From the NCBI GenBank assembly GCA_027625205.1, contig JAQBVZ010000070.1, positions 1 through 5,344 of the forward strand: a stretch of 5,344 bases of DNA. The letters are read 5' to 3'. Of the stretch, positions 1-5,344 are shown piece by piece. The first letter of the stretch is position 1; each line of letters opens with the position of its first letter. The notes under the pieces are model-generated. The model was given only the letters and a program-made list of their open reading frames with translations, was not told the DNA's origin and searched no databases. The stretch is from Chloroflexota bacterium. Its GTDB lineage: Bacteria > Chloroflexota > Dehalococcoidia > Lucifugimonadales > Australimonadaceae. The position numbers and the translations under genes were made by a program.

Positions 1-275
1 GCAAGTCCCGCAACGCCTTGGCGTTGATGCGGTTGCGGTAGTCCTCGCGCATCTCCTTGGGGTCCGACTTACCGTACCCTGGCATGTCCATAAGGATGGT
101 CCGGTAATGCTCCGAGAAGGGGCCGAAGTTGGTGACGTAGTTGCTCCACCCGGACGCGCCAGGGCCGCCACCGTGCAGCATCACCACCGCATCTCCCGTC
201 CCAGCCTCGTTGTAGTGAATCTTGAGGTCGCCCGCCTGGGCGTACTTGGACGTGCCTTGCTGTGGTTGTAGCCAT
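1..275 (-). CDS. Alpha/beta hydrolase, meta-cleavage-product (C-C bond) hydrolase-like; N-terminal fragment with an apparent frameshift
   Basis: The hydrolase frame encodes residues such as SKYAQAGDLKIHYNEAG, then VVMLHGGGPGASGWSNY, then a strand and turn reading ILMDMPGYGKSD. HGGGPGA is the oxyanion-hole motif of the BphD/HsaD family, which hydrolyses ring-cleavage products in aromatic or steroid breakdown; the WSNY stretch after it also fits. The nucleophile serine, acid and histidine would lie beyond the left edge: about 90 of the usual 280 or so residues are visible. The only good start is ATG at 275-273, with a strong Shine-Dalgarno (GGAGG at 281-285, 5-nt spacer), but it is in a different frame. 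The hydrolase frame is open back to a TAA at 326-328 without ATG, GTG or TTG before a GTG at 185-187, which would remove about 30 residues. Removing one base between start and motif would give a natural N-terminus, MATTTAGTSKYAQAG. The family is clear; the exact substrate is not. The gene follows the MFS gene by 76 nt. Confidence 0.78.
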
Positions 276-278
276 GCG

Positions 279-287
279 CTCCTCCCC
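279..287 (-). promoter_or_regulatory. Strong ribosome binding site that points to ATG 275
   Basis: The minus strand reads GGGGAGGAG, followed by CGC and ATG. GGAGG sits 5 nt from the ATG at 275-273. It matters because it fixes the intended start of the hydrolase gene, and that start is out of frame with the conserved hydrolase sequence downstream. Confidence 0.7.
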
Positions 288-300
288 TGGGTCTGTTTCT

Positions 301-347
301 GCCAGCATTCAACCGCTGGCGGTGGTTAGCCTACCACCAGCCGGTGG
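301..347 (-). other. Cluster of alternative hairpins in the MFS-hydrolase intergenic leader
   Basis: In minus-strand order the 76-nt gap holds CCACC (347-343), GGTGG (338-334), CCACC (325-321), and then GCCAGC (320-315) paired with GCTGGC (306-301). The GGTGG block can pair with either CCACC block, so two short hairpins exclude each other, and a separate 6-bp hairpin follows. There is no T-tract, so this is not an ordinary intrinsic terminator. It could be an mRNA-stability element or a weak attenuator-like leader. The stems are short and the function is unproven. Confidence 0.35.
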
Positions 348-351
348 GCTG

Positions 352-1830
352 TCAAGACAATAGCGTTTTAGCCTTGCGGGCCGGGGAGAGCCACAGTGCG
401 GGGACTATTGCGGCCAAACTCAAAAAGGCTCCAAGCCGGAAGAAGGCAGAGAACAACTCCATGGACGCACCAGCCACCCCGTCCTGATAGACAACCTGCC
501 GTAGTTGGAACGCCTCCGTTGTCTCGCCTGCGAAGGGAAACGGAAAGGCCAGGTTGCCGGTGAGTAGCTGGAAGTGGCCAACTCCCCATGCGGAGAGCGC
601 CGCCAGCCCAAGCGTCATCCCCAGCATTCTAGAAGCCGTTATCAAGGCGGCTGCCGTACCGCGATACTCCGTCCCTCCTGTTTCGATAGCCGACGCAAGC
701 AGTGGCGCAATCACCAGCCCAAAGCCCAGGCCACCCACAGCCAAATGGAGCGTCAATGCAGGGTCGGCAACGTCTGCGTCCCACCCGCTCATCATGAAAA
801 AACCCAGCGCCGCAAGGCCCACGCCCAGCACCGTGGGCGCTCGATAGCCTATCCACCGGCTGGCATACCCACCGGCCAGAGCCCCCAGCGGCATGGCTCC
901 CGTGAAGCGTACCAGGCGCAGGCCGCCCTCCAATGGAGACTCTCCGGCCACGGTGTTCGCCATCAACGGGACGGTGACTAGCGCCATGATGAGCGCGCTT
1001 CCCACCAGCAACTGTGATGAGAAGGCCGCCACAAACCGGCGTGAGAGGAACAGTCCGCGTGCCAGGATAGGCTCTGAAACCTTTCGTTCAGCTACGATCA
1101 ACAGCGCAAGCAATGTAAGGCTGCCGGCCACAATAACGTATGGAAGCGCCATACCACCGCTGAAGGTTGTGCGCTGGGCCAACGCCACGGTCAGCAGTCC
1201 AAGTCCAGCCGCCAGCAATAGGCCGCCAGCAAGGTCAAGCCGCCGTCCCTGCCGGGCGGACTCCCTAACGAAAAGCAACCCCAGCGCCAGTAACGCAATT
1301 GGGGCTAGGTTCGTCCAGAAAATCCACCGCCACCCCAGGGTGTGGATGAGCAGACCTCCGTAAAGCGGGCCAAGCACTGCCCCCATCTCCGCCGATGCAC
1401 CCACAATTCCCAGGACCAGACCGCGCCGGGCTATTGATACGCCCTCACTGCCAAGGGCAAGCGCTGCGGGGATTAACGCTCCGCCGCCTATGGCTTGTGC
1501 CACGCGCCCCACAAGAAGCCAACCCAGGCTGTCTGCCAGACCCACGCCCACGGAGCCGACTGCGAAGACAGCAAGCGCCCCAGCGTAGAGCCGTCGGTGG
1601 CCGTAGATATCACCAACGCGGCCCAAGAGAGGCATGGCCACCGTGAAGCCTAGGAGGTAAGCGGTAACCATCCATGCCAAGCTATCAAGGCGGTCAATGG
1701 TGATGCCAAGGTCAAGCATCACCTCCGGCAATGCGGTCACCACGGAGGTTTGGTCAAGGGAGGCCAGGAAGACGCCTCCGCAGACCAAGGCCAAGGTGCC
1801 GTTGGGCGAAAGCGTGTAACTGTTGCTCAT
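352..1830 (-). CDS. MFS exporter, DHA2-like with 14 predicted helices, resembling mycobacterial Rv1410c/P55
   Basis: This is a 492-residue inner-membrane transporter, probably a proton-coupled exporter. Hydrophobicity suggests 14 helices, including two central extra ones at about 200-219 and 229-248. MFS signatures are clear: LDQTSVVTALPEV in helix 1 (25-37), motif A GRVGDIYGHRR (70-80), motif B-like LVGRVAQAIGG (106-116), antiporter motif C GAVLGPLYGG (150-159) and WRWIFWTN (167-174). Charged residues inside helices are D26, E148 and R401. Features shared with the lipid exporter Rv1410c, as I recall that sequence, are YLLGFTVAMPLLGR (58-71), EMGAVLGPLYG, and a long helix 11 ending in AALSAWGVGHF (410-420), followed by a long loop before the last helix. 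The gene starts 61 nt after an LprG-like lipoprotein gene, which supports a lipid-export role over plain drug efflux. Start ATG 1830 lacks a good Shine-Dalgarno. MFS identity is firm; the P55-like assignment is probable. Confidence 0.93.
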   Translation of the reverse strand: MSNSYTLSPNGTLALVCGGVFLASLDQTSVVTALPEVMLDLGITIDRLDSLAWMVTAYLLGFTVAMPLLGRVGDIYGHRRLYAGALAVFAVGSVGVGLADSLGWLLVGRVAQAIGGGALIPAALALGSEGVSIARRGLVLGIVGASAEMGAVLGPLYGGLLIHTLGWRWIFWTNLAPIALLALGLLFVRESARQGRRLDLAGGLLLAAGLGLLTVALAQRTTFSGGMALPYVIVAGSLTLLALLIVAERKVSEPILARGLFLSRRFVAAFSSQLLVGSALIMALVTVPLMANTVAGESPLEGGLRLVRFTGAMPLGALAGGYASRWIGYRAPTVLGVGLAALGFFMMSGWDADVADPALTLHLAVGGLGFGLVIAPLLASAIETGGTEYRGTAAALITASRMLGMTLGLAALSAWGVGHFQLLTGNLAFPFPFAGETTEAFQLRQVVYQDGVAGASMELFSAFFRLGAFLSLAAIVPALWLSPARKAKTLLS

Positions 1831-1891
1831 GACGAGGAGTCACATCGTAGGTAGGCCAAGGCGCTGAAAAGCCCAGAAATACCACGAGGGG

Positions 1892-2620
1892 TCATAGAGG
1901 AGGCTCAATGGTGATGGCGACGTTGAATTCAGATAATCGCAACACCCGCACCATCTCCGTCGTGTCCTGGGCCAGCAGCGCGCCCTCCACACGGAAGCTC
2001 CTCACAAGGCCGTCCTCTTGTCCCATCAGCACCTCTACGGACAACCGCTCCCCCACCTGGGCGGAGGGTACCAGCTCTTTCAGGACTTCTGTGCTGACCG
2101 TAGCCTTCAAAGCGAAGACCGGCACTCCATCTAAATCTCTCGTTCCTACAAAGGAAACCTCCACCGCATCCACCAGCGCATCTACCACGCTCACATTCAC
2201 ACCAGCGAACAGAAAGGGGAGTTCGCTCAGGTCCACCACCCTCCATGTCCCGCTCAACGGGTCTCGCAGGTACGCCTTGGAGCCAATCTGCACAATGCCC
2301 AAATCCACAGCTATACCGAAGGTGGAAGAAACGGCGTGCGCATCCAATGTCGCCCTGTCAGGAAACGCCGCCTGGCCCTCCACGGCGGTAACCAGGAAGC
2401 CTCCGCCCATCTGCGTGCCGCCCTCCTCATGCGTGAGCTCAAAGCGCACCGACTCCAACCCACGGAGTGCATCAGCCGCACGCATAAGTAGTTCGCCTGG
2501 AGTAGGGCTTGGCGTGGCCGTTGGGGTAGGGGTGGCTGTCGCAGCGGACACACACGCCGACAACGCTAAAATAAGCGCTATGGGTGCCATCCATCTGGCT
2601 GTCACACGGCTGTTCCACAT
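1892..2620 (-). CDS. LprG/LppX-like lipoprotein (LppX_LprAFG family)
   Basis: This 242-residue exported lipoprotein has an n-region with R5 and R9, a hydrophobic core at about 11-20, and the lipobox L20-S-A-C23, where C23 should be lipidated. A Thr/Pro-rich spacer (about 28-41, TPTPTATPSPTP) leads to a single domain beginning LLMRAADALRGLESVRFEL. The order of elements matches mycobacterial LprG as I recall it: the ALRGLESVRFEL helix/strand, a GSKAYLRDPLSGTW strand pair, GTRDLDGVPVFALKATVS, a basket strand LSVEVLMGQEDGLVRSFRVEG, and a final strand ending in EPPL. That family has a half-barrel with a hydrophobic cavity that binds acylated lipids. Start ATG 2620 is preceded by AGGAAG (2628-2633) with a 7-nt spacer. 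An MFS exporter gene follows 61 nt downstream, as in the lprG-Rv1410c operon, so a lipid carrier role at the outer face of the membrane is the best inference. The bound lipid cannot be told from sequence. Confidence 0.85.
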   Translation of the reverse strand: MWNSRVTARWMAPIALILALSACVSAATATPTPTATPSPTPGELLMRAADALRGLESVRFELTHEEGGTQMGGGFLVTAVEGQAAFPDRATLDAHAVSSTFGIAVDLGIVQIGSKAYLRDPLSGTWRVVDLSELPFLFAGVNVSVVDALVDAVEVSFVGTRDLDGVPVFALKATVSTEVLKELVPSAQVGERLSVEVLMGQEDGLVRSFRVEGALLAQDTTEMVRVLRLSEFNVAITIEPPL

Positions 2621-2730
2621 TGCGCCACTTCCTGCCTAACGTTGAGGTCACCAAGCTGTGAAGGATTGGCGGAATTGTACCTCCGTCACCTGCCCTTAGA
2701 TAGATACCTCACGTCCAATAATTAGGACCC
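2621..2730 (-). promoter_or_regulatory. Intergenic region with a possible promoter for the lipoprotein-MFS pair
   Basis: The 110 nt between the GNAT stop and the lipoprotein start is the largest gap inside this cluster. A TACAAT hexamer on the minus strand (2674-2679) resembles a -10 box, but nothing close to TTGACA sits 16-18 nt upstream. A TTGGAC lies further upstream at poor spacing. No terminator with a T-tract follows the GNAT gene. The lipoprotein ribosome binding site AGGAAG is at 2628-2633. The promoter is a weak call. Confidence 0.25.
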
Positions 2731-3165
2731 CTAGCCGGCGTCCTTGACGTACAGGCCCACGCCCTGTGCGTGACCATACCCGTCCGCCGCGGACGAATTC
2801 CAGAACCCCACACCGTGAGGCTTTTCCATCTCCACCAGCGCAAAGATCCGCACCGCGCCTTTGGCTGCCAGCCTCCCTTCCAACTCCTTCGTTAACCGTT
2901 CCGCCACGCGCAGGCGACGGTACCCAGGCAATACGGCCAGCCGGTAGATATGCCCGCGCCAGCCGTCCCAGCCGCCTATGATTGAGCCAATCACCTTATC
3001 ATCCTCACGGGCCACCAAAAACAGGTCACCGGAGTCCTTAACCAGCCTGCCAAGCACCTCCACCGTATCAGTGACACTGTTTGCGGAACCAGCCTCGCTC
3101 CACAGTCCCAGGACACTTACGCACTCCTCCAGAGTGCATTCGCCAATAGTTATGCTCTGATTCAT
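2731..3165 (-). CDS. GNAT-family N-acetyltransferase (YpeA/RimI-like), substrate unknown
   Basis: This is a 144-residue, single-domain cytoplasmic protein. It shows the GNAT order: strand FLVAREDDKVIGSIIGGWDG (49-68), strand IYRLAVLP (73-80), acetyl-CoA binding loop and helix YRRLRVAERLTKELEGRL (82-99), strand VRIFALVE (about 104-111), and the terminal FW...GYGHAQGVGLYVKD region. In the loop the usual R-R-x-G-x-A/G pattern reads R84-L-R-V-A, so the glycine that contacts the CoA pyrophosphate is replaced by R86. This may weaken or alter cofactor binding. I start at ATG 3165, because GGAGG (3170-3174) is 4 nt away; a GTG at 3166-3168 is only 1 nt from it. The gene follows the terminator of the succinate dehydrogenase operon and so belongs to a separate unit. 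It could acetylate a protein N-terminus, an amino acid or a small molecule. Confidence 0.88.
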   Translation of the reverse strand: MNQSITIGECTLEECVSVLGLWSEAGSANSVTDTVEVLGRLVKDSGDLFLVAREDDKVIGSIIGGWDGWRGHIYRLAVLPGYRRLRVAERLTKELEGRLAAKGAVRIFALVEMEKPHGVGFWNSSAADGYGHAQGVGLYVKDAG

Positions 3166-3207
3166 CACTCCTCCAAAATAGCCGCTTGCCGTAGCGACAT
3201 ATGTGTA

Positions 3208-3243
3208 TAAATAAAAACGCCCCGGCGCAGTGGCCGGGGCGTT
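3208..3243 (-). terminator. Rho-independent terminator of the sdh operon
   Basis: The minus strand forms a perfect 11-bp stem (3243-3233 with 3226-3216, AACGCCCCGGC) and a 6-nt loop. It is followed by a T-rich run, TTTATTTAT, at 3215-3207. The hairpin lies 27 nt after the HdrB-like stop codon. In the plus direction the same hairpin is followed by only GG then TTTT, so it may act weakly both ways, but no plus-strand gene needs it. Confidence 0.92.
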
Positions 3244-3269
3244 GGTTTTACGAGAGTTGTTTCCTTACG

Positions 3270-4157
3270 CTACGCTCGTACGCTCGCCTTGGCCATCACG
3301 TCCTTGGTGGACACGACGTGTCGATGCATGCCCAGTTCTCGGTCGCTCAGCCCCATCGCCATCCCAACTAGCTGAGGCAGGTGCAAGATGGGCATGTTTA
3401 TCTTGGTGCCCTTCTGTGAACTGGCCTTGGGCTGGTAGCCGTCTAGGTTCAGATGGCACAGCGGGCATGGCGTCACCATGGCATCCGCACCGTGGTCCTT
3501 GGCACTGAGGGTGTGGTTGCCCACCATGGCCACGGAGTTGCGCTCATTGATCATCAGAATGGGGAAGCCGCAGCACTTGGTCCTGCCGGGGAAGTTCACC
3601 GGTTCACCGCCGCACGCCTCAATGATCTGTTCCAGATACTGCTCACGGCCCGGGTTTTCATCAATGCCCAATGCCCAGGACGGCCTCAGGATGTAGCAGC
3701 CGTAGAACGGAGCAATGTGGAGCTCGGTAAGAGGCCGCACAATCAATGGCCTCAGCGCGTCCAGGCCAATCTCCTCAACCAAGACCCAGGCCAGATGCTT
3801 GATCACCACCCTGCCCTGGTACTCCAAGCCCTCTTCCTTCAATATCTCGTTAATCTCTTCCAGGTAACCAGGCGTGTTCAGCAGGCGATAGTTGGCCTGC
3901 GCCATAACGCCCTGGCCCGTGGAGCATATGTTCACGATAGTCGTATGGCCCATGCGTTCCGCCATAGCAAAGGTGCGGGCGTTCAGCGTGTCGCCCAGCT
4001 TGATGCCCTTCTCCTGGAGCACGCCGGCTCCCGTACACGCAGCGCCGACAATCTCCTCAAGTTCCAAGCCAAGCTTCTCAGCAACAGCCATGGTTGAGGT
4101 ATATAGCTCCGGAGCGCCTCCACGAGAGACACAACCGGGATAAAAAGTGTATTTCAT
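3270..4157 (-). CDS. HdrB-like CCG-domain subunit of class E succinate dehydrogenase/fumarate reductase
   Basis: This 295-residue protein has two cysteine-rich CCG domains like heterodisulfide reductase subunit B. In this context it is the likely third subunit of the SDH/FRD complex, taking electrons to or from the SdhB clusters near the membrane. The C-terminal domain is complete: C154, C195-C196, C231 and C234 (C-x40-CC-x34-C-x2-C), which should bind a noncubane [4Fe-4S] cluster. The N-terminal domain is degenerate: C9 in FYPGC, a single C41 in AACTGAG, and C78 in ICSTG, where the second cysteine of the C-x2-C pair is G81. I see no clear transmembrane helix. ATG 4157 shares one base with the sdhB stop (TAATG), and AAGGA (4166-4170) lies 8 nt upstream, so translation is probably coupled. 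Database names may read CoB-CoM heterodisulfide reductase subunit B; methanogenesis is not implied. Confidence 0.9.
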   Translation of the reverse strand: MKYTFYPGCVSRGGAPELYTSTMAVAEKLGLELEEIVGAACTGAGVLQEKGIKLGDTLNARTFAMAERMGHTTIVNICSTGQGVMAQANYRLLNTPGYLEEINEILKEEGLEYQGRVVIKHLAWVLVEEIGLDALRPLIVRPLTELHIAPFYGCYILRPSWALGIDENPGREQYLEQIIEACGGEPVNFPGRTKCCGFPILMINERNSVAMVGNHTLSAKDHGADAMVTPCPLCHLNLDGYQPKASSQKGTKINMPILHLPQLVGMAMGLSDRELGMHRHVVSTKDVMAKASVRA

Positions 4158-5116
4158 TACTTCTGTCCTTCCAGCCGCTTGAAGATACGGGCCACGTTTT
4201 CATGTCCAGGACGCTTCTTGTGGAACGGCGCTGGCATGGGCAACTTGCCTCGCTTCAGGGCGCGCAGACCAACGGGGAGTGCCGCAATCAGCTTGGGCAC
4301 GTTAAACATACCCCAGCTCTTAACCGCCAGCATCGTCTCATCCAGCCATCCCGCGTGCTCCACTGACTCAGCGAAGGCCGCCACATGGCGATAGCCCACG
4401 GTGTTGGTCATACCAGCATCCATGACGCGCTCCCGCAAAGCCATGATGCGGTCCATGGGAGCCACGCCCTTGGGGCAGACCTCCACGCACATCATGCAAC
4501 GGGTGCAGTCCCAAACGCCGCTGTACTCATTGAGGCTTTGCAGCCGGTCAGCGTCTGCACCATCTCGGGGGTCCTCAGTGAATCGGAACGCTTTGGCCAG
4601 GGCCGCCGGACCCAGGAAATTGGAGTCTACCTCCAGTGCGGTACAGTCTGAAACACACGCGCCGCACATGATGCAGCCCATGACTTCAGTGAGCAGCAAC
4701 ATTGACTCGTTCGAAGCAATGTATTCTTCCTCAGGCTCAGGCCCTTCTGGCTGGAGGTACGGTGCAACCGCCCTTATCTTGTTCCAGAAAACGCTCAGGT
4801 CAACAACCAAGTCCTTCACAACCGGCTGGTTGCCCATGGGCTCCACGACGACAACGCCGTGTTCCGGGGTCACGTTGGTGAGCTTCGTGTTGCAGGCCAA
4901 CCGGGCACGCCCGTTGACCCGTACAGCGCAGGAGCCACAAATGGCCGCCCTGCACGAGCACCGGATGGCCAGACTGGGGTCAACCTCTTCACGCACCTTA
5001 ATCAGCGCATCAAGCACGGTGTAGTGCTCAGGCACCTCAACCGTGTATTCCTGCATCCAGGAACTCGGCTGTTGGCTTTCAGGGTCTTGCCTACGGACGC
5101 TCAGCGTGGCCTGCAT
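4157..5116 (-). CDS. sdhB: Succinate dehydrogenase/fumarate reductase iron-sulfur subunit, class E type with HdrC-like tail
   Basis: This 319-residue subunit passes electrons between the flavoprotein and the HdrB-like subunit. The N-terminal ferredoxin domain has the [2Fe-2S] set C55, C60, C63 and C75 (SCRAAICGSC), with an extra C53. The C-terminal domain has C148-x2-C151-x2-C154-x3-C158 and C204-x2-C207-x2-C210-x3-C214-P. In classical SdhB the C207 position is not cysteine and the site holds a [3Fe-4S] cluster; here all four cysteines are present, so a second [4Fe-4S] cluster is expected. About 100 residues follow the last cluster motif, ending in a basic region (LRALKRGKLPMPAPFHKK), longer than in classical SdhB and like HdrC or TfrB tails. 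I start at ATG 5116 because GGGAGG (5121-5126) lies 4 nt upstream; a TTG at 5126-5128 overlaps that site. The gene lies 50 nt after sdhA and overlaps the HdrB-like gene by one base. Confidence 0.94.
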   Translation of the reverse strand: MQATLSVRRQDPESQQPSSWMQEYTVEVPEHYTVLDALIKVREEVDPSLAIRCSCRAAICGSCAVRVNGRARLACNTKLTNVTPEHGVVVVEPMGNQPVVKDLVVDLSVFWNKIRAVAPYLQPEGPEPEEEYIASNESMLLLTEVMGCIMCGACVSDCTALEVDSNFLGPAALAKAFRFTEDPRDGADADRLQSLNEYSGVWDCTRCMMCVEVCPKGVAPMDRIMALRERVMDAGMTNTVGYRHVAAFAESVEHAGWLDETMLAVKSWGMFNVPKLIAALPVGLRALKRGKLPMPAPFHKKRPGHENVARIFKRLEGQK

Positions 5117-5146
5117 CAGTCCTCCCAATCTCTCCAGCTAGTGTTC

Positions 5147-5165
5147 CAGGCTGACATACAGCCTG
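5147..5165 (-). other. Hairpin between sdhA and sdhB
   Basis: A perfect 7-bp inverted repeat, CAGGCTG and CAGCCTG with a 5-nt loop, begins directly after the sdhA stop codon. There is no T-tract, so it is unlikely to terminate transcription fully. It could protect the upstream mRNA end after processing, or tune the sdhA to sdhB ratio. It ends about 20 nt before the sdhB ribosome binding site, so it does not cover it. Confidence 0.45.
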
Positions 5166-5166
5166 A

Positions 5167-5344
5167 TTAATATACGCGTTCCTGCGGCTCCCACCGTGTA
5201 ACCGTTACCGGCATGTAGCTAAGTACGGGGCTGCCGTCCTTGGGCGTCACCACCGTGTGCTTCATCCACTCAGCGTCAATGCGCTCAGGGATGTCCTGAC
5301 GGGAGTGAGCGCCACGGCTCTCCTTCCGCCCCAGCGCACCAACC
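5167..5344 (-). CDS. sdhA: Succinate dehydrogenase/fumarate reductase flavoprotein subunit, C-terminal 59 residues
   Basis: The visible part reads [16 protein letters not shown], then [13 protein letters not shown], and ends RWEPQERVY before a TAA at 5167-5169. The [14 protein letters not shown] signature is that of the C-terminal domain of SdhA/FrdA proteins, which oxidise succinate to fumarate or the reverse using covalently bound FAD. The FAD-binding and catalytic regions lie beyond the right edge. Its place directly upstream of sdhB confirms the assignment. The fragment cannot show whether the enzyme favours succinate oxidation or fumarate reduction. An L-aspartate oxidase is unlikely given the neighbours. 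Confidence 0.92.
   Translation of the reverse strand, partial: VGALGRKESRGAHSRQDIPERIDAEWMKHTVVTPKDGSPVLSYMPVTVTRWEPQERVY

Noticed and set aside
69..308. Minus-strand 79-codon frame beginning MLAETDPGEER and running through ATG 275.
   Set aside because: Its product after the first residues is Arg/Trp-rich and unlike any family, while the neighbouring frame encodes a clear hydrolase. Only its ATG at 275 is likely to be used.
2500..2545. Short G/T-rich repetitive DNA that might be a tandem repeat.
   Set aside because: It is the coding sequence of the Thr/Pro spacer of the lipoprotein, a normal low-complexity linker after a lipobox.
1908..2639. Long plus-strand open frame of 243 codons opposite the lipoprotein gene.
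   Set aside because: Its product is Ser/Thr/Pro-rich with no recognisable domain, while the minus strand has a ribosome binding site, lipobox and family-like domain. It is an antisense shadow in GC-rich DNA.
3258..3290. Plus-strand text TTTCCTTACGCTACGCTCG resembles an Illumina adapter, and its translation (LFPYATLVRS) resembles the well-known adapter artefact peptide.
   Set aside because: The match has several scattered mismatches, and the stretch lies at the natural end of the HdrB-like reading frame just before its terminator. I treat it as coincidence, although a read-level check would be easy.
3453..4097. Plus-strand open frame of 214 codons opposite the HdrB-like gene.
   Set aside because: It has no domain or signal, and the minus strand carries the CCG motifs.
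4401..5024. Plus-strand open frame of 207 codons opposite sdhB.
   Set aside because: Its composition is low in information, and sdhB on the minus strand is unambiguous from its cysteine motifs.

Overview
All supportable genes lie on the minus strand, so the window reads right to left: sdhA (C-terminal end only), sdhB, an HdrB-like subunit, a strong terminator, a GNAT acetyltransferase, an LprG-like lipoprotein, an MFS exporter, and the N-terminal part of an alpha/beta hydrolase that runs off the left edge. The GC-rich DNA, the succinate dehydrogenase with an HdrB-like third subunit, and the lipoprotein with a Thr/Pro-rich spacer together suggest a Chloroflexota bacterium of the Dehalococcoidia/SAR202 type. 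This placement is inference; there is no rRNA or other taxonomic marker in the window.

Region 3208-5344 is the end of a succinate dehydrogenase/fumarate reductase operon. The flavoprotein ends 50 nt before sdhB, sdhB overlaps the HdrB-like gene by one base (TAATG), and the unit closes with an 11-bp GC-rich hairpin followed by a T-rich tract. The iron-sulfur subunit has a fourth cysteine in its last cluster motif, so it should carry two [4Fe-4S] clusters instead of the usual [4Fe-4S] plus [3Fe-4S]. Together with the HdrB-like partner this is the hallmark of class E (archaeal, thiol:fumarate-reductase-like) complexes. No classical SdhC/SdhD membrane anchor is in view.

Region 276-3168 is a looser same-strand cluster. 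Its most interesting part is a lipoprotein with an LprG/LppX-type domain directly upstream of a 14-helix DHA2-type MFS protein. This is the gene order of the mycobacterial lprG-Rv1410c (P55) lipid-export operon. I infer that the two proteins work as a lipid extraction and carrier pair. A GNAT acetyltransferase of unknown substrate lies upstream.

Region 1-275 starts a meta-cleavage-product-type C-C hydrolase. Its well-placed Shine-Dalgarno and ATG are out of frame with the conserved hydrolase sequence by one base. This means a frameshift mutation, an assembly error, or less likely recoding. There are no convincing plus-strand genes, RNA genes, mobile elements or CRISPR arrays.
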